The notes beneath the pieces are model-generated. The model was given only the letters and a program-made list of their open reading frames with translations. It did no database searches and was not told the DNA's origin. Position numbers and translations under genes: made by a program. DNA of 7,300 nt, from assembly GCA_018679295.1 (NCBI GenBank), contig JAHHLP010000225.1, positions 1-7,300 of the forward strand. The letters run 5' to 3'. Below, piece after piece: positions 1 to 6,947 of the stretch. Source of the stretch: Rhodothermia bacterium. Its GTDB lineage: Bacteria > Bacteroidota > Rhodothermia > Rhodothermales > JABDKH01. Numbering within the stretch: position 1 is the stretch's first letter; every line of letters begins with the position of its first letter.

Positions 1-738
1 TGGTTTGCCATTTTTGCGATTCCCCTGTTCCTCTTTGTGCCCGAGGTCCAACGGCGGAGGTCGAAGCCGGAACAGTGGGTTTTCGTCGATGCGACACGCC
101 AGATAGGACGGACGTTTCAGGAGATCCGCCGCTACCGGCAGATCTTTCGAATGCTGCTCGCGAGGCTGATCTACAACGACGGTCTCGTCACAATCTTCGC
201 CTTCGGTGGGATCTACGCCGCCGGTACGTTTGGCTTTTCCTTCGAGGACGTGATGATCTTCGGCATCGCTCTGAATGTAGCCGCGGGAGTGGGTGCCTAC
301 TGCTTCGGTTTCATTGACGACCGCATTGGAGGGAAACAGACTATCCTGATATCGCTGATCGGTCTTTCGGTGGCTACGACGATCGCGGTCTTCGCGCAGT
401 CGAAGCTCATGTTTTGGATTGCCGGAGTTCTCGTCGGACTGCTTGTGGGTCCAAACCAGTCCGCGAGCCGATCCTTGATGGGTCGCTTCGTTCCGCCGGA
501 CAAGGAAAACGAGTTCTACGGCTTTTTCGCGTTCTCGGGCAAAGCGACGGCGTTTCTCGGCCCGCTTTTTCTCGGCCAACTGACCGAGGTGTTCGACAGT
601 CAGCGCTTCGGGGTCAGCATCGTGTTGTTGTTTTTTGTCGTCGGTGCTTTCTTGATCACGCGGGTTGATGAAGCGGAAGGCATCGAACTATCCGGACGTG
701 CTTCGTTGACCGACTCCGGCCCCGAGGTCGCGGAGTAG
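1..738 (+). CDS. MFS transporter, UMF1 family (3' part only)
   Basis: This is the C-terminal part (245 residues) of an inner-membrane transporter. The frame is open from base 1, so the GTG at 37 is internal and the true start lies outside the window. The visible part begins with the end of a membrane helix (WFAIFAIPLFLF, then VPE), followed by a charged central loop and about six hydrophobic helices. Family landmarks are IYNDG near the first C-terminal-half helix, a DDRIGGKQT cytoplasmic loop resembling MFS motif A, GPNQSASRS, and GKATAFLGPLFLG. This pattern is typical of the UMF1 (Atg22-like) branch of the major facilitator superfamily, whose bacterial substrates are mostly unknown, so I assign none. 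Only 28 bases separate it from the NIF3-like gene, so co-transcription is plausible. The family call is fairly sure; the role is unknown. Confidence 0.85.
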   Translation, partial: WFAIFAIPLFLFVPEVQRRRSKPEQWVFVDATRQIGRTFQEIRRYRQIFRMLLARLIYNDGLVTIFAFGGIYAAGTFGFSFEDVMIFGIALNVAAGVGAYCFGFIDDRIGGKQTILISLIGLSVATTIAVFAQSKLMFWIAGVLVGLLVGPNQSASRSLMGRFVPPDKENEFYGFFAFSGKATAFLGPLFLGQLTEVFDSQRFGVSIVLLFFVVGAFLITRVDEAEGIELSGRASLTDSGPEVAE

Positions 739-766
739 TACAAGCGGGTCATGACATAGCAAGCGT

Positions 767-1903
767 ATGACGGTCAAGGACATAGCGGCAGCAATTGAGG
801 AATGGGCCCCCCGACAAACGGCACAGTCGTATGACAACGTGGGCCTGCAGATCGGAAGACCGGATCGCGAGGTCCAACGCATCCTCGTCGCGTTGGACGT
901 CACTCCGGAAGTTGTAGCAGAGGCGAAGGATCGTGGCACGGATCTTATCGTCACACATCATCCACTGCTGTTCAGACCTGTCAAGTCCCTAACGCCCCGC
1001 AGTTTCGTAGGCGGCATCGCCCTGGAGATTGCGGAAGCGGGCATCGCCCTCTATGCAGCGCACACGAACCTCGATGCGGCACGAGGTGGGGTGTCGTTCG
1101 CCCTGGCAGACAGGCTGGGCCTCAACGAGGTCGACTTTCTGGCGCCTCTTGAGGACCACGTCGTTAAGCTCGTGACATTCGTCCCCGCCAGTCATGCGGC
1201 CGAGGTGCGAAAAGCCATTGCCGTCGCCGGCGCCGGAGTGATCGGCAACTACGATGCATGCGCGTTCACCTCCGCCGGCACGGGATACTTCCGGCCGAGC
1301 GAGGACAGCCAACCATTCATCGGTGAGGCTAGCGGAGAGATTCAATCGGCCGAAGAAATACGCCTCGAGGTCCAGCTTCCCGACTGGCAACTCGAAGGGG
1401 TGCTCTCCGCACTGAAGGTGGCGCATCCCTACGAGGAAGTCGCCTACGACGTGTACAAAGTTCAACAGCCGTATCGCGATGCGGGGCTCGGTGCTGTAGG
1501 CCACCTTACGTCTCCCCTCGAAACCGAAGAGTTCCTTGACCACATCGCGAACGCCCTCGACGCCCCTGCGCTTCGTTATTCCGGTGGATCGGCAAGCCCG
1601 ATCCTACGTGTTGCGGTCTGCGGCGGCTCGGGCTCGGACCTCATTGGGAGAGCAGCTGCGGCAGGAGCGCAGGCGTTTGTGACGGCGGACGTCACCTATC
1701 ATCGATTCTTCGAGATACTGGATTCCGATGGAGGATCTTCAATGTTGCTGGTTGATGCAGGGCACTACGAAACCGAGAAGGCGACTGACGAACTAGTTGC
1801 CCGGTTCTTGCGAAATGCGTTTCCGGACCTTTCGGTGTCCACAACGAAGCACCGGACGGCAGCGATGCGCCACCATATATCGAGCCCGGTTTCTTCGTCT
1901 TAA
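767..1903 (+). CDS. NIF3-like dinuclear metal centre protein (YbgI/YqfO family)
   Basis: This 378-residue cytoplasmic protein belongs to the NIF3 family, often annotated as GTP cyclohydrolase 1 type 2-like. The biochemical role of the family is not settled. Metal ligands expected from YbgI/MJ0927-type structures are visible: the HHP motif (H64, H65), H99 and D103 in AAHTNLDAARGG, and H333 with E337 in DAGHYETEK. Between the two halves lies the extra PII/CutA-like domain found in the longer members (about residues 130-235), marked by GTGYFRP (171-177) and PYEEVAYDVY (221-230). The length fits the long form. The second half carries CGGSGSDLI and ADVTYH, both normal for the family. The ATG at 767 gives the expected N-terminus, but no good Shine-Dalgarno precedes it. 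The last 20 residues or so are a low-conservation tail. The zinc-ribbon-family gene 80 bases downstream is a frequent neighbour of NIF3 genes in bacteria. Confidence 0.93.
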   Translation: MTVKDIAAAIEEWAPRQTAQSYDNVGLQIGRPDREVQRILVALDVTPEVVAEAKDRGTDLIVTHHPLLFRPVKSLTPRSFVGGIALEIAEAGIALYAAHTNLDAARGGVSFALADRLGLNEVDFLAPLEDHVVKLVTFVPASHAAEVRKAIAVAGAGVIGNYDACAFTSAGTGYFRPSEDSQPFIGEASGEIQSAEEIRLEVQLPDWQLEGVLSALKVAHPYEEVAYDVYKVQQPYRDAGLGAVGHLTSPLETEEFLDHIANALDAPALRYSGGSASPILRVAVCGGSGSDLIGRAAAAGAQAFVTADVTYHRFFEILDSDGGSSMLLVDAGHYETEKATDELVARFLRNAFPDLSVSTTKHRTAAMRHHISSPVSSS

Positions 1904-1983
1904 TCCCACGAACCTTGTGAAACAGCCCGCGTAAATTGATTGGTTAACGACTTACCGAAAACACACGACACCACAAGCGACTC

Positions 1984-2742
1984 ATGGCGACTGCTGTAGA
2001 ATCAAGTATCGGCGAACAACTGCGGTCACTCATCCGCCTGCAACACATCGATAGCAAGATCGACCAGGTCAAAAAGCTTCGGGGCGACCTGCCCGATGAG
2101 ATCCGCGATCTCGAGGATGAGAAAGCAGGTCTGGAGACGCGAATTGAGAAGTACGAAACCGAAGCGAAGGAGAATGAGGTGGCCAAGAAGCAGGCTGACC
2201 TTGACATCAAGGAGTCGGAAGACCTTATCAAGAAGTACGAGGAACAGCAGCTGCAGGTGCGTAACAACCGCGAGTACGACGCGCTTACCAAGGAGATTGA
2301 GGCCCAGCGTCACAGGATTACTGAGGCGCAGAACAGGATCGAAACGATCGACGGCTCGAAGGAGGAACGTGAAGCAGCTATTGAAGCCGCAAAAGAGCGG
2401 CTCGAGGAACTCGAGGCTGCTCTGGCGGGCAAGAAGGCTGAACTCGATGAAGTGCTCAACGACACCAAGTCGGAGCAGGCGAGCCTTGAGAAGAAGCGTA
2501 ACTCCGCTGCCTCGGATGTCGACTCGCGTTACCTGCGAGCATACGAGCGACTAAGGAATCGGCTTCGCGATGGCCGGGCGGTCGTTCCTCTCGTGCGTGG
2601 TGCCGCAGCCGGGTTCGCCGTACCCCCGCAGAGGCAGGTCGAGATTCGCCAGGGCAACAGGATTGTTGCCTGTGAGCATACGGGTCGAATCATCGTCGAC
2701 AGTGACCTGTACGATGAAACGACCAAGGGCATGAAGGTGTAA
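1984..2742 (+). CDS. Coiled-coil protein of the C4-type zinc-ribbon family, zinc site degenerate
   Basis: This 252-residue cytoplasmic protein has a long charged coiled coil (about residues 15-195, rich in E, K, R and A with heptad-like spacing) followed by a short C-terminal module. The middle carries VRNNREYDALTKEIE (residues 92-106), a hallmark of the family that includes Helicobacter HP0958/CdsZ. The C-terminal module keeps the conserved PPQRQVEIRQ (214-223) and CEHTGRI (230-236). In usual members this module is a zinc ribbon with two CxxC pairs. Here the first pair is replaced by a stretch reading GAAAGF (206-211), and the second retains only C230, with T233 in place of the last cysteine. 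Zinc binding in the usual way is therefore unlikely. The family is linked to RNA or protein-partner binding in some bacteria; its role here is unknown. The ATG start at 1984 has no clear ribosome binding site. rnpB begins about a dozen bases after the stop. Confidence 0.88.
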   Translation: MATAVESSIGEQLRSLIRLQHIDSKIDQVKKLRGDLPDEIRDLEDEKAGLETRIEKYETEAKENEVAKKQADLDIKESEDLIKKYEEQQLQVRNNREYDALTKEIEAQRHRITEAQNRIETIDGSKEEREAAIEAAKERLEELEAALAGKKAELDEVLNDTKSEQASLEKKRNSAASDVDSRYLRAYERLRNRLRDGRAVVPLVRGAAAGFAVPPQRQVEIRQGNRIVACEHTGRIIVDSDLYDETTKGMKV

Positions 2743-2752
2743 CAAGGCTAAC

Positions 2753-3160
2753 TTCGCCGGTCGGATCATCGCGCCGCCTTCGGGCGGTGAGGAAAGTCCG
2801 AACACCGTAGGGCGCCATGCTTCCTAACAGGAAGGCTGCGGACCTGTCCGCAGACGGCAAGTGCAACAGAAAGCATACCGGCCGATGGCTTCGGGTCTCC
2901 GAAGCTCAGGTTACGGGTGAAATGGTGGGGTAAGAGCCCACCGGCGCTGCGGGTGACCGCGGCGGCCAGGCAAACCCCACGGGGTGCAAGGCCAAGCAGC
3001 ATCGGCCCGTCGCAAGACGGATAGGTCGGCCCGGCCGAATCGATGCGGGTAGGCTGCTTGAGGCCTGCGGCGACGCAGGTCCCAGATAAATGATGATCTC
3101 CCTTGCGGCCGCAACGGCAGACCGCCAGGCAGACAGAATTCGGCTTATAGACCGGCAAGG
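2753..3160 (+). ncRNA. rnpB: RNase P RNA, bacterial type A
   Basis: This is the catalytic RNA of ribonuclease P, which cuts the 5' leader from pre-tRNAs. All conserved blocks occur in order: GAGGAAAGTCCG (2789-2800) after a UUCG-capped hairpin, GCAACAGAAAGCATACCG (2863-2880), the GGTAAGAGCCCACCG block (2929-2943), AGGCAAACCCCAC (2968-2980), AGATAAATGATGA (3084-3096) and ACAGAATTCGGCTTATAG (3133-3150). The terminal helix P1 forms between GCCGGTC (2756-2762) and its exact complement GACCGGC (3150-3156), which closes the molecule. The length of about 400 nt fits type A. The exact ends are estimated from P1 to within a few bases. The gene starts right behind the zinc-ribbon-family gene and is followed by an intrinsic terminator. 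No separate promoter could be recognised, so a promoter inside the upstream coding region or processing from a longer transcript are both possible. Confidence 0.97.
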
Positions 3161-3171
3161 CCGTTAATTGG

Positions 3172-3211
3172 AAAAGGCGATACCGCTTCACAGCGGTGTC
3201 GCCTTTTTCTT
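3172..3211. terminator. Intrinsic terminator after rnpB, probably bidirectional
   Basis: GGCGATACCGCT (3176-3187) and AGCGGTGTCGCC (3192-3203) form a 12-bp stem with one G-U pair and a TCAC loop. The stem is followed by TTTTTCTTT on the + strand. The AAAA tract in front (3172-3175) becomes a T-run on the - strand, so the same hairpin can end both rnpB and the convergent secG transcript, whose stop codon lies 48 bases away at 3259. Confidence 0.93.
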
Positions 3212-3258
3212 TGGGCTCGGATGCCGAATATCCGTCGACCCGGGTGCTGCAGTTCGGA

Positions 3259-3627
3259 CTATTCGCCGCCCGCGTCTGTGTCCGACTGCGCTCCGCCATC
3301 CGCACTCGGAGCCGACGCGGGGAGCGCGTCGGAAGGTGGCAGGATCGGGAGAGCCTCTTCTGTCTGTCCTTGCTGAATCACGCTTTCAACACCCTCTTCA
3401 CGATCAATCGTGAAGTTCGTCATCACGCACAGCAGAATAAAGAGCGCTCCGAGTGTCCAGGTGGCCTTCTCGAGGATATCGGGTGCCGTGCGGGCACCTA
3501 GCATCTGTTGGGTTGCGCCGCCGGCCGCAATACCGGCAAGACCACCGCCCTTTCCGCTCTGAAGGAGTATGATCACGCCCAGAAAGAGTCCAATAAGCGC
3601 AATGATTACGATCAGGAGAACGAACAT
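3259..3627 (-). CDS. secG: Preprotein translocase subunit SecG
   Basis: SecG is the small accessory subunit of the SecYEG channel in the inner membrane and aids SecA-driven export. The 122-residue product has two membrane helices (about residues 3-22 and 56-72) joined by the glycine-rich loop LLQSGKGGGLAGIAAGGATQ (21-40), the family signature, followed by GARTAPDILEKATWTLG leading into the second helix. After residue 75 comes a hydrophilic, acidic tail rich in Pro, Ala and Ser, which makes the protein somewhat longer than the minimal SecG of around 75-110 residues. Such tails vary between species. The ATG start is clear from the hydrophobic first helix, but no strong Shine-Dalgarno precedes it. 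The gene stands alone: 189 bases separate it from the NUDIX gene upstream, and it converges on rnpB. Confidence 0.96.
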   Translation of the reverse strand: MFVLLIVIIALIGLFLGVIILLQSGKGGGLAGIAAGGATQQMLGARTAPDILEKATWTLGALFILLCVMTNFTIDREEGVESVIQQGQTEEALPILPPSDALPASAPSADGGAQSDTDAGGE

Positions 3628-3752
3628 AACTCTAATGTGCCCTTGTCGGGGGTGATGATGCTTGAGACTTAAACAAACTGGCAGCAGACGACGCTCAGCG
3701 GCGATCGACCGCCCTCTTTGACGGACGCCACTGTAGATAGTTCGCCGAAAAA

Positions 3753-3784
3753 CAAAGTTAAGATGTACTAAAACCGTCCTGCAA
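3753..3784 (-). promoter_or_regulatory. Candidate Bacteroidota-type promoter for secG
   Basis: Read on the - strand, TTG (3784-3782) is followed after 21 bases by TAACTTTG (3760-3753), an exact match to the TAnnTTTG -7 element described for Bacteroidota primary sigma factors. It lies in the 189-base gap between the NUDIX stop and the secG start, and would give a leader of roughly 120 nt. The same bases could also pass as a weak sigma-70 promoter. The rest of the gap (3628-3816) shows no tRNA, no convincing small gene and no clear terminator. The match is short and could be chance. Confidence 0.35.
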
Positions 3785-3816
3785 CGAGACCGCCTGCAGC
3801 CGCCGCGTCTTCGCAG

Positions 3817-4392
3817 TCAATTCTTGTCGCGTTCGATCGTTCCACCGTTTGATCGAAGGAAATCTCGCGCCAGGAACAACGCGACGACGGTCTTCATGTC
3901 CTGCAGTTCACCTGCGACTGCAAGCTGAACTGCGTCGTCGAAAGGCATCCGTACTCCTTCCACGAATTCGCCGTCGGACAGAGACATCTGCCCTTTGGTC
4001 ATCCCGCGCGCCACGAAGAAATGAATCACCTCGTTGCTATATCCAATGCACGGATATAGAGAGGATATCCTGGTCATGCTTGCTGCCTTCCAGCCCGTCT
4101 CCTCCTCCAGTTCTCTGTGAGCGACGTCAATCGGGTCCTCGTTTTCCACGTCGAGCTTGCCTGCCGGTACCTCCAGAAACTCGCGGCGCGGCGGAAAACG
4201 AAATTGACGAACGAGAATTGTCGATCCGTCGTCGAACAGCGGCACTACCGCCGAGGCACCGGGATGATCAATCCATTCTCTAACAGATTCGCCGCCGTCA
4301 GGAAGGGCAACCGTATCGCGGTGAGCCTTAAGAAGGACTCCGTCCACCAGTTGCAGACTGTCTAAGCTCCTCTCCGTCAAGTCCTTCTTCAT
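3817..4392 (-). CDS. NUDIX hydrolase, ADP-ribose pyrophosphatase-like
   Basis: This predicted cytoplasmic hydrolase of 191 residues cleaves nucleoside-diphosphate-linked substrates; the closest type is ADP-ribose/ADP-sugar pyrophosphatase. The NUDIX box runs from G78 to W101, with catalytic metal-binding residues R93, E94, E97 and E98 in HRELEEETGW and the upstream EVPAGKLD typical of the ADPRase group. The downstream LYPCIGYSNE (112-121) matches the YPxxGYxxE element of that group. The box has one extra residue between the first Gly and the first Glu (G-x6-E instead of G-x5-E). A longer frame runs upstream to 4449, but I prefer the ATG at 4392: it overlaps the rsmE stop as ATGA, has a GGAG five bases upstream, and gives a normal N-terminus. 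Translation is probably coupled to rsmE. The exact substrate is not certain from sequence. Confidence 0.9.
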   Translation of the reverse strand: MKKDLTERSLDSLQLVDGVLLKAHRDTVALPDGGESVREWIDHPGASAVVPLFDDGSTILVRQFRFPPRREFLEVPAGKLDVENEDPIDVAHRELEEETGWKAASMTRISSLYPCIGYSNEVIHFFVARGMTKGQMSLSDGEFVEGVRMPFDDAVQLAVAGELQDMKTVVALFLARDFLRSNGGTIERDKN

Positions 4393-5141
4393 GCAGACTC
4401 CGTCGGTGTTCGCTGGGTTCGATCCAAGGCTAACGCAGCCAACCCGCACGCAACGATAGCTGCCGTCTCTGTCCTGAGCCGCCGACTGCCTAGCGACGCC
4501 CTCGCAAATCCCGAGTCGTCAGCAAGGCCTAGCTCGTCCGCCGTGAATCCGCCTTCCGGCCCGACGAGTATGAGGCAGTGATCATATGAGCCCGACTGAG
4601 CAATTACTTTCGGAAGCGGAATGGCAGTATCAGAAGCGTCGCAAACCACACCGGGTTCATTCAATTTGCTTTCGATAAAGTCCGCAAATGAACGCGGTTC
4701 GTGAAGCCTCGGAACAACACTTCGCAATGACTGCTTCATCGCGGCACGAGCCAACCTTTCGCAACGCTCGAGATCTACCCGGACTTCTGCGACCGCACTG
4801 GACTGGAGCAGTGTGATCTCGTTGACGCCAATCTCGACGGCTTTCTCGATGGCAGTTTCTAGCCGGGACCTGTTCTTCAGAACGCCTATGGCGAGTTCGA
4901 GATCGAATCCGGGTTCACCTACTCCCAGCCTCCGCTCGCGGATCTCTCCTTCTACCCGGCCACCATCAGAATGCGTTAGCAACACACGGTGCCACCCGCC
5001 TCGACCGTCAACGACCTCGATCTCCGCGCCTGCCTTGAGGCGAAGAACTCGCGAGGCATGGTGCGCCTCGTCGGCCGGAAGCGAAACCTGATCGCCACTG
5101 AATGACTCCGGCGGTGCGAAAAAGAAAGTCGTAGGGGGCAA
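4389..5141 (-). CDS. rsmE: 16S rRNA (uracil(1498)-N(3))-methyltransferase RsmE
   Basis: RsmE methylates N3 of U1498 in helix 44 of 16S rRNA in the assembled 30S subunit, using S-adenosylmethionine, and belongs to the SPOUT (knotted) class. The 250-residue product has an N-terminal PUA-like domain with HHASRVLRLK (27-36), then the SPOUT domain: KNRSRLETAIEKAVEIGVNE (89-108), MKQSLRSVVPRLHEP (135-149), the cofactor-loop motif GPEGGF (194-199) and the knot motif LGSRRLRTETA (217-227). Length and motif order are normal. The start appears to be TTG at 5141: it gives PPTTFFFAPPE, as expected for the family, and no ATG or GTG lies between the upstream in-frame TAG and this point. A CTG at 5156 is the only other option. 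It sits 27 bases after the barrel-protein gene and overlaps the NUDIX gene by 4 bases, pointing to an operon. Confidence 0.95.
   Translation of the reverse strand: MPPTTFFFAPPESFSGDQVSLPADEAHHASRVLRLKAGAEIEVVDGRGGWHRVLLTHSDGGRVEGEIRERRLGVGEPGFDLELAIGVLKNRSRLETAIEKAVEIGVNEITLLQSSAVAEVRVDLERCERLARAAMKQSLRSVVPRLHEPRSFADFIESKLNEPGVVCDASDTAIPLPKVIAQSGSYDHCLILVGPEGGFTADELGLADDSGFARASLGSRRLRTETAAIVACGLAALALDRTQRTPTESA
4398..4401 (-). promoter_or_regulatory. Ribosome binding site deciding the NUDIX start
   Basis: GGAG on the - strand lies five bases before the ATG at 4392, inside the end of rsmE. It favours this start over the in-frame one at 4449, which would run 61 bases into rsmE. Few other genes in the window have a recognisable site. 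Confidence 0.5.
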
Positions 5142-5168
5142 CGATATTGCAGGCAGCTAGGACAATAA

Positions 5169-6947
5169 CTACAGGCTGAATGATAGCCCGACATGAATCC
5201 TGCCGTCAATGGGGCCATCCTCGTCGTTGAACGCATAGCTCACGTTTATAATCCCGATCTCGGTTCGGAATTGCGTTCCGACGCCAAAGCCCGGAAGAAG
5301 GTCGCGCCGTGATTCTACATCGTCCGTCGGCGCTGTTTCAAGCACGCCGAGGTCTACGAACATGTACGCGAAAGCCCAACGGTCCAGCTGATATCGATAT
5401 TCCAGCAAGATCCGGGACGCCAGCCGTCCCAGAAATTGTTGTTCGTTATACCCTCTCAGGGACGATGCTCCGCCAAACCGAATCAAATCACTCTCATCGT
5501 ACTCGTCACTCAGAAGCAGTTGAGCATCCGCGCCGATCGCGATGAGCTGCCGTTTCAGCGTCGGGACGAAATAGCGGACGCGCAACGTAAGGCGCTCCTG
5601 ATTGAGGCGCGTTCGAGAGACAAGAGTATCGCCCGCCTCTTCAATAAAGCGGGCCGTCCGGTTCTTATTGCCTCGTTCGAACATAGACTCGACCCGCAAG
5701 CCGGAACGAGGATTAACCGGGAAGTCTACGGATTCATATCGAACGCCGATACCGAAAAACGACGCGGTCGATCGAGGGATTCGCTGGCGTCTCGACCGCA
5801 ACTGCAGTCCGGCCTGCCCCGGCTTGGTCACTTCGCGACTCGCACCCGCCACGAGACGAAGACCGTCGCTCACCTCGTAAGAGACTCCGGCAGAGTAGCG
5901 CTGCTGATCGTACGTAGAGTCCTGCTGCGTACCATGAAAAGTGCCTTCTACTCCGAGAGGCAGCCCCACTATGTTAGGGTCCGCGACTCCAACATCAACA
6001 CTGCTAACACGACCGGGAAGACGATTCAGACGAAGATTGAAAAGCCTTCCACCCCCGAAGAGGTTGCGGAGCTCCAGGTGACCGTTGCCGACGACACCAC
6101 CATTTGTTGCCGCTGTCGTCTCGGGTATGTAGCCGAGTACCAGGTCGAAGTTGCCCGGGGGCTCCTCTTCAAGCTCAATCACAACATCTGCGTCACCCTC
6201 TGTTCGAATGACGAGTTCGGGCGTACCCACTTCTCGGAAGAGATTCGTGGCGAGGAGCCGTCGCCGGATCTCAGCCGCATCAAATTCTTCCAGACGTTTG
6301 CCCGGCGCTAGTCCCGTCAGTCTGGCTACGTATGTTTCGTTCGTTCGATTTGCGCCGTCAAGCCGAATCCGATGCAGTGTGACCGCCGGCCCACGCTCAA
6401 TCCTGATTACAATAGACAGCCTGTCGGGTTGCTCGGGGACGGGTGTAATGGAGGCAATGGACGCTTCCGCCAAGGGCCAGCCTAGTTGAGCGTGACGCCG
6501 CAGCACAAAGACGATGTCCCGCTCAAGTTCTGACTGACGCAGCGGCTTACTATAGCCCGTCTCCATAAGGCGAAGCATCTCCGCTTCATCCAGGACGGGC
6601 GAACCCGTGAACCTGATGTCATGGACCACCATTAGCGGCCCGCTCGACACGAAGACACTCGTTGGATTTTCGCCGGTAACCGAGTCTATGCGCGCCCTCA
6701 GGTGACCCTCGTCGCGGAGGCGTCGCAATGTTGCATCAACGATGACTTCAAGGCTATCGACCGGAAACGTCGAGAGTTCGTTGAAGTTAACCCTCTTGCC
6801 GTCGACCACGGTTACGACGGGCGGCAACGCTTGCGGGTCCGGAGTTTGAGCCGCGACGACTTGGCCCACCGACGGCAGGGTAAGCAACATGGCGAACACA
6901 TGTCGATGAGACTGACTGCATGCTGATAAGAAGCCGCGGGAAATCAC
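5169..6947 (-). CDS. Omp85-superfamily outer-membrane protein (BamA/TamA-like)
   Basis: This 592-residue protein is predicted to be an outer-membrane barrel with periplasmic POTRA domains, of the superfamily that inserts or exports outer-membrane proteins. An N-terminal signal peptide is visible, with likely cleavage after VVAA (residue 33). About three POTRA-like units follow: near 43-95, 106-183 (VHDIRFTG) and 190-260 (LHRIRLDGANRTNE with LLATNLFREV). The barrel occupies about 265-592, with conserved FPVNPRSGLRVE (409-420), the Omp85 motif LRGY (497-500) in its L6 region and a C-terminal beta-signal ending in HVGLSFSL. The size and roughly three POTRAs resemble TamA more than the longer BamA, but I cannot tell which role it fills, and no tamB is seen here. 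The start codon is GTG at 6947, which supplies a charged signal-peptide n-region; ATG at 6890 is an alternative. It appears to be the first gene of an operon with rsmE and the NUDIX gene. Confidence 0.9.
   Translation of the reverse strand: MISRGFLSACSQSHRHVFAMLLTLPSVGQVVAAQTPDPQALPPVVTVVDGKRVNFNELSTFPVDSLEVIVDATLRRLRDEGHLRARIDSVTGENPTSVFVSSGPLMVVHDIRFTGSPVLDEAEMLRLMETGYSKPLRQSELERDIVFVLRRHAQLGWPLAEASIASITPVPEQPDRLSIVIRIERGPAVTLHRIRLDGANRTNETYVARLTGLAPGKRLEEFDAAEIRRRLLATNLFREVGTPELVIRTEGDADVVIELEEEPPGNFDLVLGYIPETTAATNGGVVGNGHLELRNLFGGGRLFNLRLNRLPGRVSSVDVGVADPNIVGLPLGVEGTFHGTQQDSTYDQQRYSAGVSYEVSDGLRLVAGASREVTKPGQAGLQLRSRRQRIPRSTASFFGIGVRYESVDFPVNPRSGLRVESMFERGNKNRTARFIEEAGDTLVSRTRLNQERLTLRVRYFVPTLKRQLIAIGADAQLLLSDEYDESDLIRFGGASSLRGYNEQQFLGRLASRILLEYRYQLDRWAFAYMFVDLGVLETAPTDDVESRRDLLPGFGVGTQFRTEIGIINVSYAFNDEDGPIDGRIHVGLSFSL

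Noticed and set aside
989..1543. A 184-codon - strand open frame within the NIF3-like gene
   Set aside because: It is antisense to clear NIF3 motifs, and its translation shows no recognisable domain.
1904..1983. Possible terminator or promoter between the NIF3-like and zinc-ribbon-family genes
   Set aside because: No stem with a T-run is present, and the TAAATTGA-like bases have the wrong spacing to an upstream TTG.
2766..3305. A 179-codon - strand frame (and a shorter one at 2911-3114) across rnpB
   Set aside because: It runs antisense through the conserved RNase P RNA core and across the terminator. Hypothetical proteins predicted over rnpB are a common false call.
3628..3816. Possible tRNA or structured RNA upstream of secG, a common neighbour elsewhere
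   Set aside because: No tRNA arm pattern or 3' TTCGA block in a suitable context was found. Only short imperfect inverted repeats are present.
4393..4449. Longer N-terminus for the NUDIX protein
   Set aside because: It would overlap rsmE by 61 bases. The ATG at 4392 has GGAG upstream and a classical ATGA coupling.
5436..6311. A 291-codon + strand open frame inside the barrel-protein gene
   Set aside because: It lies antisense to a well-supported Omp85 protein, has no family-like motifs and no good start context, and is explained by the codon pattern of the opposite strand.
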